Numbered from the stretch's first letter, positions 9,473 through 19,419 are shown. The stretch is 35,926 nt of DNA from Russula earlei (GCA_025769875.1 JAGFNK010000529.1:1-35926), one strand, 5' to 3'. Notes: generated from the letters alone by a model not told the origin. Numbers and translations: made by a program.

Positions 9473-9864
9473 GGCAGGAAGGGATAAGTCGACTGTGCTT
9501 ATAGTCAACTCAGTGGACAATAAAAGTAGAATATTTCAAGTGCTGAGTAGGCTCTGTTGTGGCCACAAATTATATTACATAAGTAATGACTTTAGTTGAG
9601 CACAAAGAATGTGACAAAAAAGGTTAAATAAGGACAGTCTACTCATTCTGGCACAACTTTTAGCCAGGCTAGGGTAAATGTTGTGCTGGAATGAGTAGAC
9701 TGTCCTTATTTAACCTTTTTTGTCACATTTTTTGTGCTCAACTAAAGTCATTACTTATGTAATATAATTTGTGGCCACAACAGAGCCTACTCAGCACTTG
9801 AAATATTTTACTTTTATTGTCCACTGAGTTGACTATAAGCGCAGTCAACTTATCCCTTCCTGCC
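9473..9864. mobile_element. Foldback (palindromic) element
   Basis: Arms 9473-9656 and 9681-9864 are both 184 bp, inverted, and differ at about six positions by eye. The loop is 24 nt (9657-9680). The ends read GGCAGGAAGGG and CCCTTCCTGCC. I could not find a convincing target duplication. There is no coding capacity. It could be a foldback MITE or a recent inverted duplication; if transcribed it would form a long double-stranded RNA. Confidence 0.85.
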
Positions 9865-11000
9865 CGTTGAGATTCTCAAAATGGAAAGTAGATCCAAAAG
9901 TAGAAATGGCCCAATTGGGATGGCTCAAATTGGCTCCCACTGCCATCTTTTATCAGTTGTGGATATGTGTACCTCATCTTTTTATCTTTATATCCACCTT
10001 GATGCAAGTGCCACTCATGGGCCTCAGCAAGATCTTTGGTGCTCCTTTCTCAGCAGAGGCTGCACTGTCTCCTTCCAAAGCTGCCTGTGTCCAGAAAGCT
10101 TGGCAGCAAACTAGCCATCTCAAAGATCTCAGGGTCAACCTCCCACCACCCATCAACCATACAGGTTACCCCATTCCCCACCACTAGTCCAACAGTTGAA
10201 GCTTCTACCACCCAGACATCACTGCTCAGTCTGGACAATGGAAAGAAGAGTTGTCACAGTACACTGAGCATTATGGTCAAGTCCTCACACAACAATCAAA
10301 GCCTGCCTGGTCGCAGCTCAGGGCATGATCCAGAGATGCCATCTCATGAAAAGGAATCTTCATGCAAACTGTCTGACTGCCAGTCACATCCAGTGCTTCC
10401 TTATCTGATGAGCAGGTCATGCTCAGCAACAAGGTGCCATGCACCCCTGACACCATTGGGGCATAGAATGCCTGCAATCATGAGTAAGGTGTGCAAAGTT
10501 ATGCAGTGGTTCCACTCGTGCTGCAAGGGTCATGGTCTTGATGACAATGTAGAAGCATCTGTGCCCCTGGGCAGGAAGCTATCCATATGCAATGCATTCA
10601 TCATCAGTGTGAATGATTCATCTGCTTCTATCAATGCCATGCAGGTGTTCCCCACCAGGGTCACCTCTGAGGAGTATACCCATACCCAGGTGCCATCCTG
10701 CATGGGTCTCCCACACACACACTGCACTGCCAACACTGGAGCAGAAGGAGCACCAGTAGTTCCCAGCCTTGCAGAGCTCATGCAGCCACACATCACATGC
10801 ACAGAGTTAAAGCTATGCATCATCTGGAACAACAGGAGCTCCTCCCCACTGTCTCACCCATCACCTTCCTTCCCACTGTCACTGCCACCTCCACCTCTGC
10901 ACCCTCAGCCTTCCACCAGGACAACAGCCACTACATCTTGGTTTACACTTCCCCTGTCATTGCAGCCCCAGTAATGCTCACAGCTGCCATCCTTGTCTGT
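9865..11000. other. Unassigned CpG-poor tract with long open frames
   Basis: The + frame 10036-10974 is open for 312 codons, and minus frames (10530-10832, 10277-10477) overlap it. None shows a known domain. The sequence is rich in CA/TG and poor in CpG, which lowers stop frequency. I therefore do not call a gene. The tract continues, after removal of the inserted LTRs, through 13074-13187 and 14074-14381. Confidence 0.45.
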
Positions 11001-11018
11001 GCATCTGTTACACCATTT

Positions 11019-11639
11019 TGTTACCAAGTGGTTTGGGGTCTGGAAGATGCTGGAACACCTGAACTATGGACTGCACTGTTTCCATCATGCGTGTGTCAGA
11101 TCTTGACCATTTATGTCTGTTGATATCGCATTCGGAACGCGTTGATCGTATCTTTCTGAAGATGTACTAAAGAAGCAATGAGTAGCATTGCTTCTGTCCC
11201 AGATGTTCCTATACTGCCACATACATCATTTCCTTGATTAGGAAAGTACTTATGACACCAAGATTGCTACTAGGGAAGCACTTAATGCTTCCAGCACCAA
11301 GATCATTTACATAGAAGCAGCCTTGCTTCTATGAGCTGCCTTTTGCTTCTATAGCACCAACCAGTACTACAGTAGCATGAACCTTATCCCTGTGGGGCTA
11401 TATAAAGCCCCCAGTCTGTAACAGTTGAGCCTTGAGCTCGACTTAGTTTGCCAATCCCAAACAGTTGACTCCTACCCCATCTGCAGAGCCCTTCTCATCT
11501 TGTTGCCATACTCCAGAAGGATCTAACACTCCTTTCCCTCTGCAAGTATTGCTTGCTTGACTCAAGCATATCTGCATTGGTAGGATGCGTTCATAGACGT
11601 GACCATTGATCTTATTTAAGGCACTTTGGAGCCTTAACA
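11019..11639 (+). mobile_element. Solo LTR, family beta, nested in copy A
   Basis: A 621 bp sequence starting TGTTACCAAGTGG and ending GCCTTAACA, with a 5 bp duplication CATTT at 11014-11018 and 11640-11644. Removing it restores the first bases of the alpha LTR. It has a promoter-like palindrome GGGGCTATATAAAGCCCC at 11394-11411. It is the only copy in the window; no internal region is seen. Confidence 0.85.
11394..11411 (+). promoter_or_regulatory. TATA-box palindrome of the beta LTR
   Basis: CTATATAAAG flanked by GGGG and CCCC; the likely core promoter of the beta retroelement. Confidence 0.55.
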
Positions 11640-11837
11640 CATTTTCCTTTTACGCTTACTTTTTACCTTTGCTATGGACTGCTTGCTTTTGTACGTCCCT
11701 TTACCTACTGGTCTCGTGATCTCTTACATCTTGTGATCCCTTCTCTGTTATCATGTGATCCATACACGTCCAGGTAACACTGGATTGCTGTTACTTTCCC
11801 TTTGTTTGATTCTCTTTCCATTTATATTCATTTCTTA

Positions 11838-12391
11838 GGCCCCTTTTACCAACCAAGAATTCTTGAATCTTGAACTTAGAACTTGGATTTCGGGATTTTC
11901 CGGGAGTGACAGGAATGACAGGTGTGATGTAAGTGACATAATAAACTAATATGAGTCCATTTCAAATATGAGTTATTTTCCGGTGTGATTTGCTGGATTT
12001 ACATGTGATATGTAAAATATTTTTTCTAACCCTTCCTTCCACTCCTTCCAAGTGGGGTATTGCAAGCATGTCATAAGGCAGAATATGTCTCACCAATGTG
12101 TGGGTGCACATCTTTGTGCAAATTTTGTATGTGTAGCTCTGGTGAAAATGGGGCTGCAAGCACCCAGATGTTGAGCTTGAGTTGGACTGCTCGACTCCGA
12201 GTTTGATGCTGACACATCATGTGTAACCCCAAATATGTGAGTATGCAAATGACAACAAAAAAAAATGCATATTAATTTATTATATACATCATATCACTTA
12301 CATCACTCCTGTCACTCCTGTCACTCCTGGAAAATCCCAAAATCCAAGTTCAAGTTTAAGATTCAAGAATTCTCGGTTGGTAAAAGGGGCC
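11838..12391. mobile_element. Harbinger-type MITE nested in alpha LTR copy A
   Basis: A 554 bp non-autonomous element with about 100 bp inverted ends (GGCCCCTTTTACCAACC), TTA at 11835-11837 and 12392-12394, and subterminal GAGTGACAGG repeats. Its ends resemble those of the complete Harbinger at 4171-7395, though the first 20 bases differ, so it belongs to a sister subfamily. The alpha LTR copy C has the unoccupied site with a single TTA at 29470-29472, which proves the insertion boundaries. Confidence 0.93.
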
Positions 12392-12515
12392 TTAGTTTTG
12401 ACTGTGCAATGCTGTGCACTTACTGTGCAGCACAGTTACTTGGTTATGACTCATTCATGGCCTCATTATATGACTCCTACTTATTATGACTCCTACTATA
12501 CTAGTAGCACAGTCA

Positions 12516-12552
12516 AAGCGCAGCTATTGCTGCGCTTCTCCTGTATATATAA
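12516..12552 (+). promoter_or_regulatory. Stem-loop and TATA box of the alpha LTR
   Basis: AAGCGCAGC-TATT-GCTGCGCTT (12516-12537) is followed at once by CTCCTG and TATATATAAG. The same layout is at 29595-29630 in copy C and, with one mismatch, in copy B near 13525. It is the probable core promoter of the alpha retroelement. Confidence 0.55.
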
Positions 12553-13073
12553 GCTCAGTACTTTGTGACCAAAGCCCTAAGCTTGGTCTCTTGTAGAATC
12601 CAACCTACTCTTGTCCAACATATTCGCCTGCAACCCACTTCATTCCTAATCCTCAAACCACATCCACATCTCCATCTCACCAACTCTTCACACACACCAA
12701 CCACCATCTACTCTACCTATCCCTTCCTTCCCTAAGAGTCTCTCTTCACTCCACTGAGAAGAGCTCTCCCCCTTTAAGACCTACCTTCCTCTACTCTCTC
12801 TGTGTTGTTCAAGGTCTCTGACAGACTTGAATGCATATAGCTAGTATAACCAGCCCTAGTATATTTCATTAAAAACTTACCCTAGCTTCTCAATGGACTG
12901 AGTCATACTAGGAAGGGTCTATTGGCCATAACCTGTTTAGCATAAAACACTTCGACCACTGCAGGGATCCTTACTCTTTATATATGGGAACCAGCCCATT
13001 TCTTGAACACATCTCCACTATTGACTTGTCTTTGTGCTTGAGAACTGACATGGCTTGTTACCATGACAGCATC

Positions 13074-13187
13074 AGTCTCTTTCCTCATCATTTCCACTTC
13101 ATCTGTTGTCTCTACCCCACTTACTGGTGCCTCTGGTTCACCCTCAGCCTTTTCCACTTGAGCCCTGTCTGTAGTAGTCTCAGCATT
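13074..13187. other. Host or older-repeat sliver between two solo LTRs
   Basis: A 114 bp T/C-rich piece that connects 11000 with 14074 once the two alpha LTRs and their duplications are removed. No function is seen. Confidence 0.5.
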
Positions 13188-13192
13188 GTAGC

Positions 13193-14068
13193 TGTTACAT
13201 CATTTTCCTTTTTACGTTTACTTCTTACCTTGTGCTATGGACTGCTTGCTTTCGTACATCCCTTTACTTACTAGTCTTGTGATCTCTTATGTCTTGTGAT
13301 CCCTTCTGTGTTATCATGTGATCCATACACGTCCAGGTAACACTGGATTGCTGTTACTTTCCCTTTGTTTGGTTCTCTTTCCATTTATATTCACTTCATA
13401 GTTTTGACTGTGCAATGCTGCGCATTTACTGTGCAGCACAGTTACTTGGTTCTGACTCATTCATGGCCTCATTCCTATGACTCCTACTTATTATGACTCC
13501 TACTATACTAGTAGCACAGTCAAAGCACAGCTATTGCTGCGCTTCTCCTGTATATATAAGCTCAGTACTTTGTGACCAAAGCCCTAAGCTTGGTCTCTTG
13601 TAGAATCCAACCTACTCTTGTCCAAACATATTCTCCTGCAACCCACTTCGCTCCTAATCCTCAAACCACATCCACCTCTCCATTTCATCAACTCTCAACA
13701 CACCATCCACCATCTACTCTTTGCCTTTCCCTTCCTTTCCTAAGAGTCTCTCTTCACTCCCCTGAGAAGAGCTCTCCTCCTTTAAGACCTACCTTCCTCT
13801 ACTCTCTTTGCATTGTTCAAGGTCCCTGACAGACTTGAATGCATATAGCTAGTGGAACCAGCCCTAGTCTATCCCATTACAAACTTACCCTAGCTTCTCA
13901 ATGGACCAAGTCATACTAGGAAGGGTCTATTGGCCATAACCTGTTTAGCATAAAACACTTCAACCGCTGCAGGGATCCTTACTCTTTATACATGGGAACC
14001 AGCCCATTTCATCTTTATCACCAACTTGCCTTTACGCTTGTGAACTGACACGGCTAGTTAGTGTGACA
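13193..14068 (+). mobile_element. Solo LTR, family alpha, copy B
   Basis: 876 bp from TGTTACATCATTTTCC to GTGTGACA, with the 5 bp duplication GTAGC at 13188-13192 and 14069-14073. It matches copies A and C along its length, including the stem-loop and TATATATAAG box. Having its own duplication shows that A and B are two independent insertions about 100 bp apart, not the two LTRs of one element. Confidence 0.93.
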
Positions 14069-14073
14069 GTAGC

Positions 14074-14381
14074 CCCAGTTGCCATCACCCCCATTGTCTC
14101 AGCATCATCAGCCTATTCTCACCAGTCACCACCATTGCAGCCTCAGTCTTTCCTCAGCATCATCAGCCACCAAAATATCAGATTTGTCCAACACCAGCAT
14201 CACAGCACCAACAACACCTTTTGCCACCAGCATTGTCCAAAAAGACCAAAATGGCCCCAACTGTTGTAATTTGTTCCCTCATTCATCACTAACCCTTGTT
14301 TTCATTTTCACATACTACCCCTGTCCCCTTGGTTACCATTTCATCCCTTGATCTTGATTAACTCCTATTGTTTCACCTTTC
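14074..14381. other. Unassigned T/C-rich tract
   Basis: Continuation of the tract broken by the alpha LTRs. It has a CAGCATCATCAGCC-type repeat at 14100 and 14155. No protein is recognised. Confidence 0.4.
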
Positions 14382-14526
14382 ATGTTGAAGCAGATGGGCA
14401 CGGTTGTGCTGGGGATGGTGCTTAGCAATGATGGTGGAGGCTTCGCAGTCATCTTTCTGGACAACCAGATGCCAGTCATGAGCGGTCTGTCCATGGTCAC
14501 GAAACTGAGAAAGGGGGCTGCCTAGC
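14382..14526 (+). pseudogene. Receiver (REC) domain fragment of a hybrid histidine kinase type protein
   Basis: The frame reads MLKQMG, then a degraded stretch, then FAVIFLDNQMPVMSG and LSMVTKLRK before a TAG. D-x-x-MPVMSG around the phospho-accepting aspartate (codon at 14460), with the preceding hydrophobic strand, is the signature of response-regulator receiver domains in fungal hybrid histidine kinases. Only about 48 codons remain; the acidic pair of the first strand and the lysine-containing last strand are absent. It stops where a transposon TIR arm begins (about 14514). It is either a host gene cut by the element or a captured gene fragment. Confidence 0.75.
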
Positions 14527-14668
14527 CCTCATTCAGGCGATTCAGGGACAATACATTTCATATGAATTGAAGCTATTTTGAGGGAGATATTTATCCTGCA
14601 TGTTTGAGGGGGTTTCTGCGCCAATTTGGGTGGAATTCAAGCTCCGCCAAGTGCACTGAAAACGGCAA
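14514..14668 (-). repeat. TIR arm of the 2.9 kb element family (right-end type, truncated)
   Basis: It matches the outer 155 bp of the right TIR of the element at 30867-33780: GGGGCTGCCTAGCCCTCATT at its inner end and CTCCGCCAAGTG..CGGCAA at its outer end, followed by TA. The inner part of the 410 bp arm is missing and replaced by the REC fragment. Confidence 0.85.
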
Positions 14669-14670
14669 TA

Positions 14671-14764
14671 ATTGATGACAATTGGTAGCTACTAATGACT
14701 GATCCTTTATGATACAAGTTGGTAGTTATGATTACTTTGCTTAGAGATGCTCTCATGTATTTAT
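14671..14764 (+). repeat. Relic similar to part of the copia LTR
   Basis: ATTGATGACAAT-GGTAGCTACTAA-GACTGATCCTT here resembles 15123-15166 in the copia 5' LTR (about nine in ten bases over the first 44), and the TAGAGA-GCTCT part also recurs. It fills the gap between two TIR arms that point away from each other. Confidence 0.65.
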
Positions 14765-14964
14765 TTGCCGTTTTCAGTGCACTTGGCGGAGTTTGAATTC
14801 CACCCAAATTGGTGCAGAAAACCCTCTTAAACATGCAGGGCGAATATCTCCCTCAAAACAGCTTCAATTCGCATAAAACGTATTGTCCCTGAATTGCCTG
14901 AATGAGGGCTAGGCAGCCCCATTGTTTTCATGAGATTTGAGTGAGAATTGGTGGAGCTGGACTC

Positions 14965-14969
14965 AAGCC
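14965..14969. repeat. Target-site duplication AAGCC (copia), left copy
   Basis: AAGCC precedes the 5' LTR and recurs at 19971-19975, right after the 3' LTR. Confidence 0.95.
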
Positions 14970-15450
14970 TGTTGAGATTATCATTGATTTGGTGTGTTAC
15001 CACTACCCTGGGACGTTGTGATGTAATCACAGCTCAGACGCGTTGATGCATCGGTTACACGGACCGGGCATCACCGGCTCAGCTCATATGCTGAGATCTG
15101 CGTTACTCACAATGATAAGTTAATTGATGACAATCGGTAGCTACTAACGACTGATCCTTGTATGATCTTTGTTTCTTATTGATGGTAGCTACCTGCAGTG
15201 TACTTAGAGACGCTCTGGAGTACTTAAGAGCGTCGTATTTCGATAGATCACTTCAGTCTTGTCTTACACAATACTGAAGTGAGTACTTACTGTTTCCTAT
15301 CTTATCTCTCGCATCTAATCACGCGTTGTAGATATCTTTTGATAGGTATTACTGAATTATAGTCTTGTCTTACACAATACTGAAATATCTTTTGATAGAT
15401 CTTAAGGATCTTATCACTCTTATCATAACCTGTGCCCATCTGCTTCAACA
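14970..15450 (+). repeat. Copia 5' LTR
   Basis: It starts TGTTGAGATTATC and ends CTGCTTCAACA. It contains a duplicated block AGTCTTGTCTTACACAATAC at about 15252 and 15362. It lacks the 67 nt pol-like patch present in the 3' LTR. Confidence 0.95.
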
Positions 15451-15462
15451 GGTTATGGGCCC
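15451..15462 (+). other. Primer-binding site, initiator tRNA-Met anticodon type
   Basis: GGTTATGGGCCC directly follows the 5' LTR. Its complement GGGCCCATAACC resembles the anticodon stem-loop of initiator tRNA-Met. Internal (half-tRNA) priming of this kind is known for Ty1/copia elements such as Drosophila copia. Confidence 0.75.
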
Positions 15463-16591
15463 TGACCATGTCTAAATTCCAAAGTCGAAGATTCACACAC
15501 AAGCTTACCATTTTTTTTTCCCTCTTCACAAGCCTCTGTTATCAGACGACACCCTACTCCCTCGGTCCCTGGAGCCGAAGGATTGACGCGCGCGTTATCT
15601 ATCACGCATCAGGGGTACTGATTTGATCTTCAATAATCCGGCAACAACTGCTCCGTTAGCCCGGGTTGGCAATTCGCAATTACCTAAAGTTCACTCACGG
15701 CACCCTCGCCTAATGTTTACGTTCCCTCCTCGATCTCGATCACTCGCTTGGTCATCTTGCTTACTGGCCATTACCCCACATCCTGAATAATTATCGTGCG
15801 TCGCATTACAGTTACAGATGATAGCCCCTCCAGCAATACTTCTTAGGACGCTGAGGGAGAACACTTTTAGACGCACGCGCTCTTGAAATATACATTCAGA
15901 AGGTCACATTGGCAGTAACAAAAATGACATCAAATTGTATACTTGCAAGCTCAAGTGGGAGGAACTCAAACGCGCATATGGCGGTGTCAGATCAATGTCA
16001 AGCGGTCTACACATGGGCATCCCTTACACGCACATTCCTAGACGTTAGACGACACACATCAGACTGTTCCCGCGATTGCAACAAACGATGCATGGATCAC
16101 TCTCCAATATAACCATTTATTCATATCGAATCTCCATTTCACCTCCTTATCTATCTAAACGTTACCCGACGCTCACTCGGCTGTCGCGTCGACAAATTCT
16201 AGCCTCCGGCGCTCCGATGGACCTTTCCACACACAATCCAGGTACGGATCTCAGTAATGAAGATGGTCGTCGGGCCGGCCTCTCCGCCTCACAAAATACA
16301 GTCATTCCGGTAAAGACACACAACACTACTGTCCGAAATACAATGCTGCTATTGCAATCAACTTGGGCATGCAGTCTGGAATACCGGAAGGAGAAGGCAA
16401 CGAATACAAAAGTGACAGGCACTGACAGGAACGTCAGCGCGTACATAGTGGGCAATACTGCTCCTATCACCGAGGTATCGGACGTCCGATGAATATGAGA
16501 TTCTGGGTTTCCCTTTACGCGGCGGCTAGATCTTGATCGACTACGGAGCTCCTCATCATATTAGTCCGTTCCGGACCCCCGACTTCATTAT
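15463..16591 (+). pseudogene. Copia leader and gag region, decayed
   Basis: By position this should hold gag. I find only short open frames (for example 15909-16112 and 16076-16492) and no zinc knuckle. CpG is plentiful. Nothing more can be assigned. Confidence 0.4.
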
Positions 16592-16984
16592 TTGCGCTCC
16601 GGCCTCCAGATCTATTACTCTGGGAGGTTATACAGTCATCAGACAGATTGGGACAGGATCTGCGTCCGTCCTGCCGGCCGGAAGGCCTTGGAGATATCCT
16701 TATTAACCCTCATAGACATTCTACATGTACCGAAGGCCGATGCATGCGACTACACAGTGCGCGCGCTACTTCGGAACGGGGGATGCATCACTTACACTCA
16801 AGAGGGGTGTTCAAATTTACACATCAAAGATCGGAAGATCGCACACAGCTGGCTGGGGAACAATCTATTGTGTATTAACTTCATAACTCCAGCTCTACAC
16901 GCGCAAAGAAGTGTCCTATCATTTCACATCCAGCATCAGCGCATGGGACATATGTTTCCACCGCACGTTAATCTATCACAGTGA
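16592..16984 (+). pseudogene. Copia pre-integrase (GAG_pre-integrs) remnant
   Basis: The longest intact stretch of the pol region. LTLIDILHVPKAD, ALLRNGGCITYTQEGCS, IKDRKIAH and HQRMGHM follow the order of the copia protease end and the pre-integrase domain, where W/H-H-x-R-x-G-H is typical. Extra residues inside these motifs suggest small insertions. It would have been part of the Gag-Pol polyprotein. Confidence 0.7.
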
Positions 16985-17183
16985 TTCCGATACTCGGATC
17001 TTGCTTGGCTTTACGGATCGCGATCAGTTATCTTGTCCGGGGTATGCACTCGGCTAGCAAGCTCGGCTAGCGAACGCGTCTTCTTTTTTCGGTTGCCCCT
17101 TAGCGATTGGATCCTCGGCTACAGATTATCTACAGCACCTTAGCCGATCTGCTGCACGCGAGATCAATTCGAGGCGCTAGCTA

Positions 17184-17447
17184 TTGAGGCAACGCGCGCT
17201 CACATACTTATCAGTTCATGGAGGGATCAAACATAGATTAACAATGCTAGATTCACCACAGGAGAATGGAGTGCCGGATAGATGGAATCGGACCCTTGAA
17301 GACAACACGCGCTCAAAGTTGCACGGCGCTGGTCTTAGCCTCGGGTTCTGGAGCTTAGTACTAACGCTGCCATCCATACTAATGATCGGACTCCATCACG
17401 CATTCTCTGTGCACACACACTTCATACACTGTGAACGGACGGACTGA
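17184..17447 (+). pseudogene. Copia integrase core remnant
   Basis: IKHRLTMLDSPQENGVPDRW followed by NRTLED and LHGAGLSLGFWS is the end of the copia integrase core, where the third catalytic residue normally lies in QNGVAER; here the expected E position reads D (VPDRW). The first two catalytic aspartates are not recognisable upstream. Confidence 0.72.
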
Positions 17448-18019
17448 CTCCGGTCGTCTCACAATTCCGCCTTCTTTAGATGTAGGGCGTATGTCTACAC
17501 GCCTGACCATCGTAATCTTATCGCGCGACAAGCGCATACTGCATAGCCAGGGGACATGTTACAGACACTGCTCCGCCTGCACAACTCTTGGTCCCTACAG
17601 GACCGGTGACATTCTCTGCCTTACTTTCACATGAACCAGATCATCGGCACTTCGTTCCGCGCCTCCGGGAACCCCATTAGATTCCCTCACACCACACTCA
17701 CTCGACCTTACCCCACCTATACAGCCAGTTCCACACACTCCGCCACACCGTTTACGCCATCCTCACTTAGCATTATTGGGACAATTCATTGGTCCACCGC
17801 GTCCGCTCTCAGTTACACATCTTGGGTCTTATTCGCGTCCGCGTTCCGAATGTCTCGGAGGGACTGCATATACAGATCTGAGAGGGCGCTTATCACATAC
17901 GGCTCAGCTACGCGGAAGCGATCACTAGGCTACATATCGGGAAGGCACTTAATCGGATTCTGCCGATGAGTGGCAAGTCGCGTGTCAAATATGTGATCGA
18001 CGCGCTTGCGAAAATTGGT

Positions 18020-18400
18020 ACCTGGGATCAATTGATCTTATAGATCTTATCGGAATGGGTGTGCAGCATGCAAATCTTGGAGATTTCGCGCACGTTTCAA
18101 TTGCACAGGGGTTCACCCAATTTACAAGGCATTGACATTGATGAAACCTTCTCACCAGTAGCCAGGTCCAAGTCTTAGCGACTCTTGTTCAGCGTTGGCC
18201 GCGCGAACACATTGGGAAATCAACGGACATCTTGTCGACGTTCCTATTTGGCTCACTGGGTGACAAGATTTAGTTTTATTGGAGCAACCGCAAGGCTTCA
18301 TCACACCGGACAGACAAGAAAGCTTTTCCTTGGTCTTACACAGGCCTATCGTACATGGGACTTACGTTCTCATGGAGTCCTTAGTGACTCGCGTTTACAT
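18020..18400 (+). pseudogene. Copia reverse transcriptase, N-terminal remnant
   Basis: SIAQGFTQF at 18095-18122 corresponds to the conserved VAQGFTQ motif. A fragment of the ETFSPVAR motif follows in shifted frames, and MEQPQGFITPD is at 18279. At least three frameshifts separate these. The 67 nt at 18052-18118 recur inside the 3' LTR. Confidence 0.7.
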
Positions 18401-18596
18401 GCACACATTCTCATGCGGGCATCGACTTAGCACGCACGCATTCTCATGTGGGCTTCACAAGTCATACGCACGCATTCTCATGCGGGCTTCACGTTCATAC
18501 GCACGCATTCTCATGCGGGCATCAGTTTTACGCGCACGCATTCCCATGTGGGCACTTATCTCGGCTTCGCGCTCACGCATTCTCATGCGGACATAT
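18395..18596 (+). repeat. Minisatellite inside the copia RT region
   Basis: Six copies of a core CGCATTCTCATGCGGGC-type unit spaced 33-37 bp apart (starts near 18404, 18437, 18471, 18504, 18537, 18575). It lies between the QPQGF and the DD motif and destroys the RT domain. Confidence 0.85.
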
Positions 18597-18639
18597 GTCA
18601 TCGCCAAAGACGTGGGGGGATCCATTGCCATTTCCTTAT

Positions 18640-18870
18640 CAGTTCACATCCTCTCTGCCGATGACATCATTATCTTAGGCGACCCTCGCGGTCTCGACGC
18701 TCACATCTACGGGCAGCGCTCACATCTACGGGCACATATACATCCTTGTCTATACGCTACGAGTTGACAGATCTAGGCAAGATCGCGTCATATCTCGGGA
18801 TCCGCGTTACACGCGATCGCTCGGCTAACACAGACATCGATCATTCAAGGTACATCTCGGATCTGTTCGG
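18640..18870 (+). pseudogene. Copia RT catalytic region remnant
   Basis: SADDIIILGD near 18655 is the YVDDIIIxGD motif with the tyrosine and valine replaced. It is followed, after a 19 bp tandem duplication at 18697-18734 (GCTCACATCTACGGGCA twice), by YELTDLGKIASYLGI and RVTRD, the conserved RT-RNase H connection of copia elements. Confidence 0.75.
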
Positions 18871-19067
18871 GATGGCGGATTCCACTCCGCTCCACTCCTG
18901 TAATCTCGGAGGTCTCACCTCGGGATGGCGGACTTCCATTCCGCTTCCGCATTCCGCTCCGTTCCGACGCGGAAGTCCAGTTGATCAAGCACTCCGGAGA
19001 CGCAACGCCTATGGCGATTAGGCAATATATTAATGTTTTAATGGCAGCCTCCCCTATGTGCAGATCT

Positions 19068-19270
19068 GAACACTTCACTGGACACTTTCCTGGCAGTCTC
19101 TCGACTGCGTCTACACTTTCCTGGCAGTCTCTCGACTGTGCGTTTACAAGCGTTCACACGCGTTCACACTTTCCTTTGCAGTCTCTCGCCTGCATACACA
19201 TATTCATTTGGAGTCTTTCGACTCATTTCCTTTGGAGTCTTTCGACTCACAGTCTCTCGACTCACCCACT
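19068..19270 (+). repeat. Second tandem-repeat block in the copia element
   Basis: Repeats built on CAGTCTCTCGACT and GGAGTCTTTCGACTC with TTTCCTGG or TTTCCTTTG before them, six to seven copies of variable spacing. They replace the RNase H region expected here. Confidence 0.75.
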
Positions 19271-19419
19271 CTTTAATCACTTGCATTTCACTGCAATACC
19301 TACCTCATCAAGACGTCCACCTGCTGATGGTCTTACCACGCCGCACGCCCACGCGCGACACCAGTCCTTTCGTTACTGGGTTAGATCTCTCTTGATCTAA
19401 TCTACCGACTGTCTCAATC

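Larger units (their letters stand above)
11006..13068 (+). mobile_element. Solo LTR, family alpha, copy A (with two nested insertions)
   Basis: It starts TGTTACACCATTTT at 11006 and ends CCATGACA at 13068, flanked by GCATC at 11001-11005 and 13069-13073. After removal of the beta LTR and the MITE, with their duplications, about 880 bp remain, matching copies B (876) and C (883). It contains a TATATATAAG box (about 12543). No internal retrotransposon sequence is attached, so it is a solo LTR left by LTR-LTR recombination. Confidence 0.9.

Noticed and set aside
10036..10974. A 312-codon open frame on the + strand
   Set aside because: No domain is visible, minus-strand frames overlap it, and the CA/TG-rich, CpG-poor composition makes long open frames likely by chance.
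11006..14068. Alpha LTR copies A and B as the two LTRs of one small element
   Set aside because: Each has its own 5 bp duplication (GCATC and GTAGC), so they are separate solo LTR insertions.
18395..18596. CRISPR-like regular repeats
   Set aside because: Units vary in sequence and spacing, the spacers are not unique, and the block lies inside a retrotransposon pol gene of a eukaryote.
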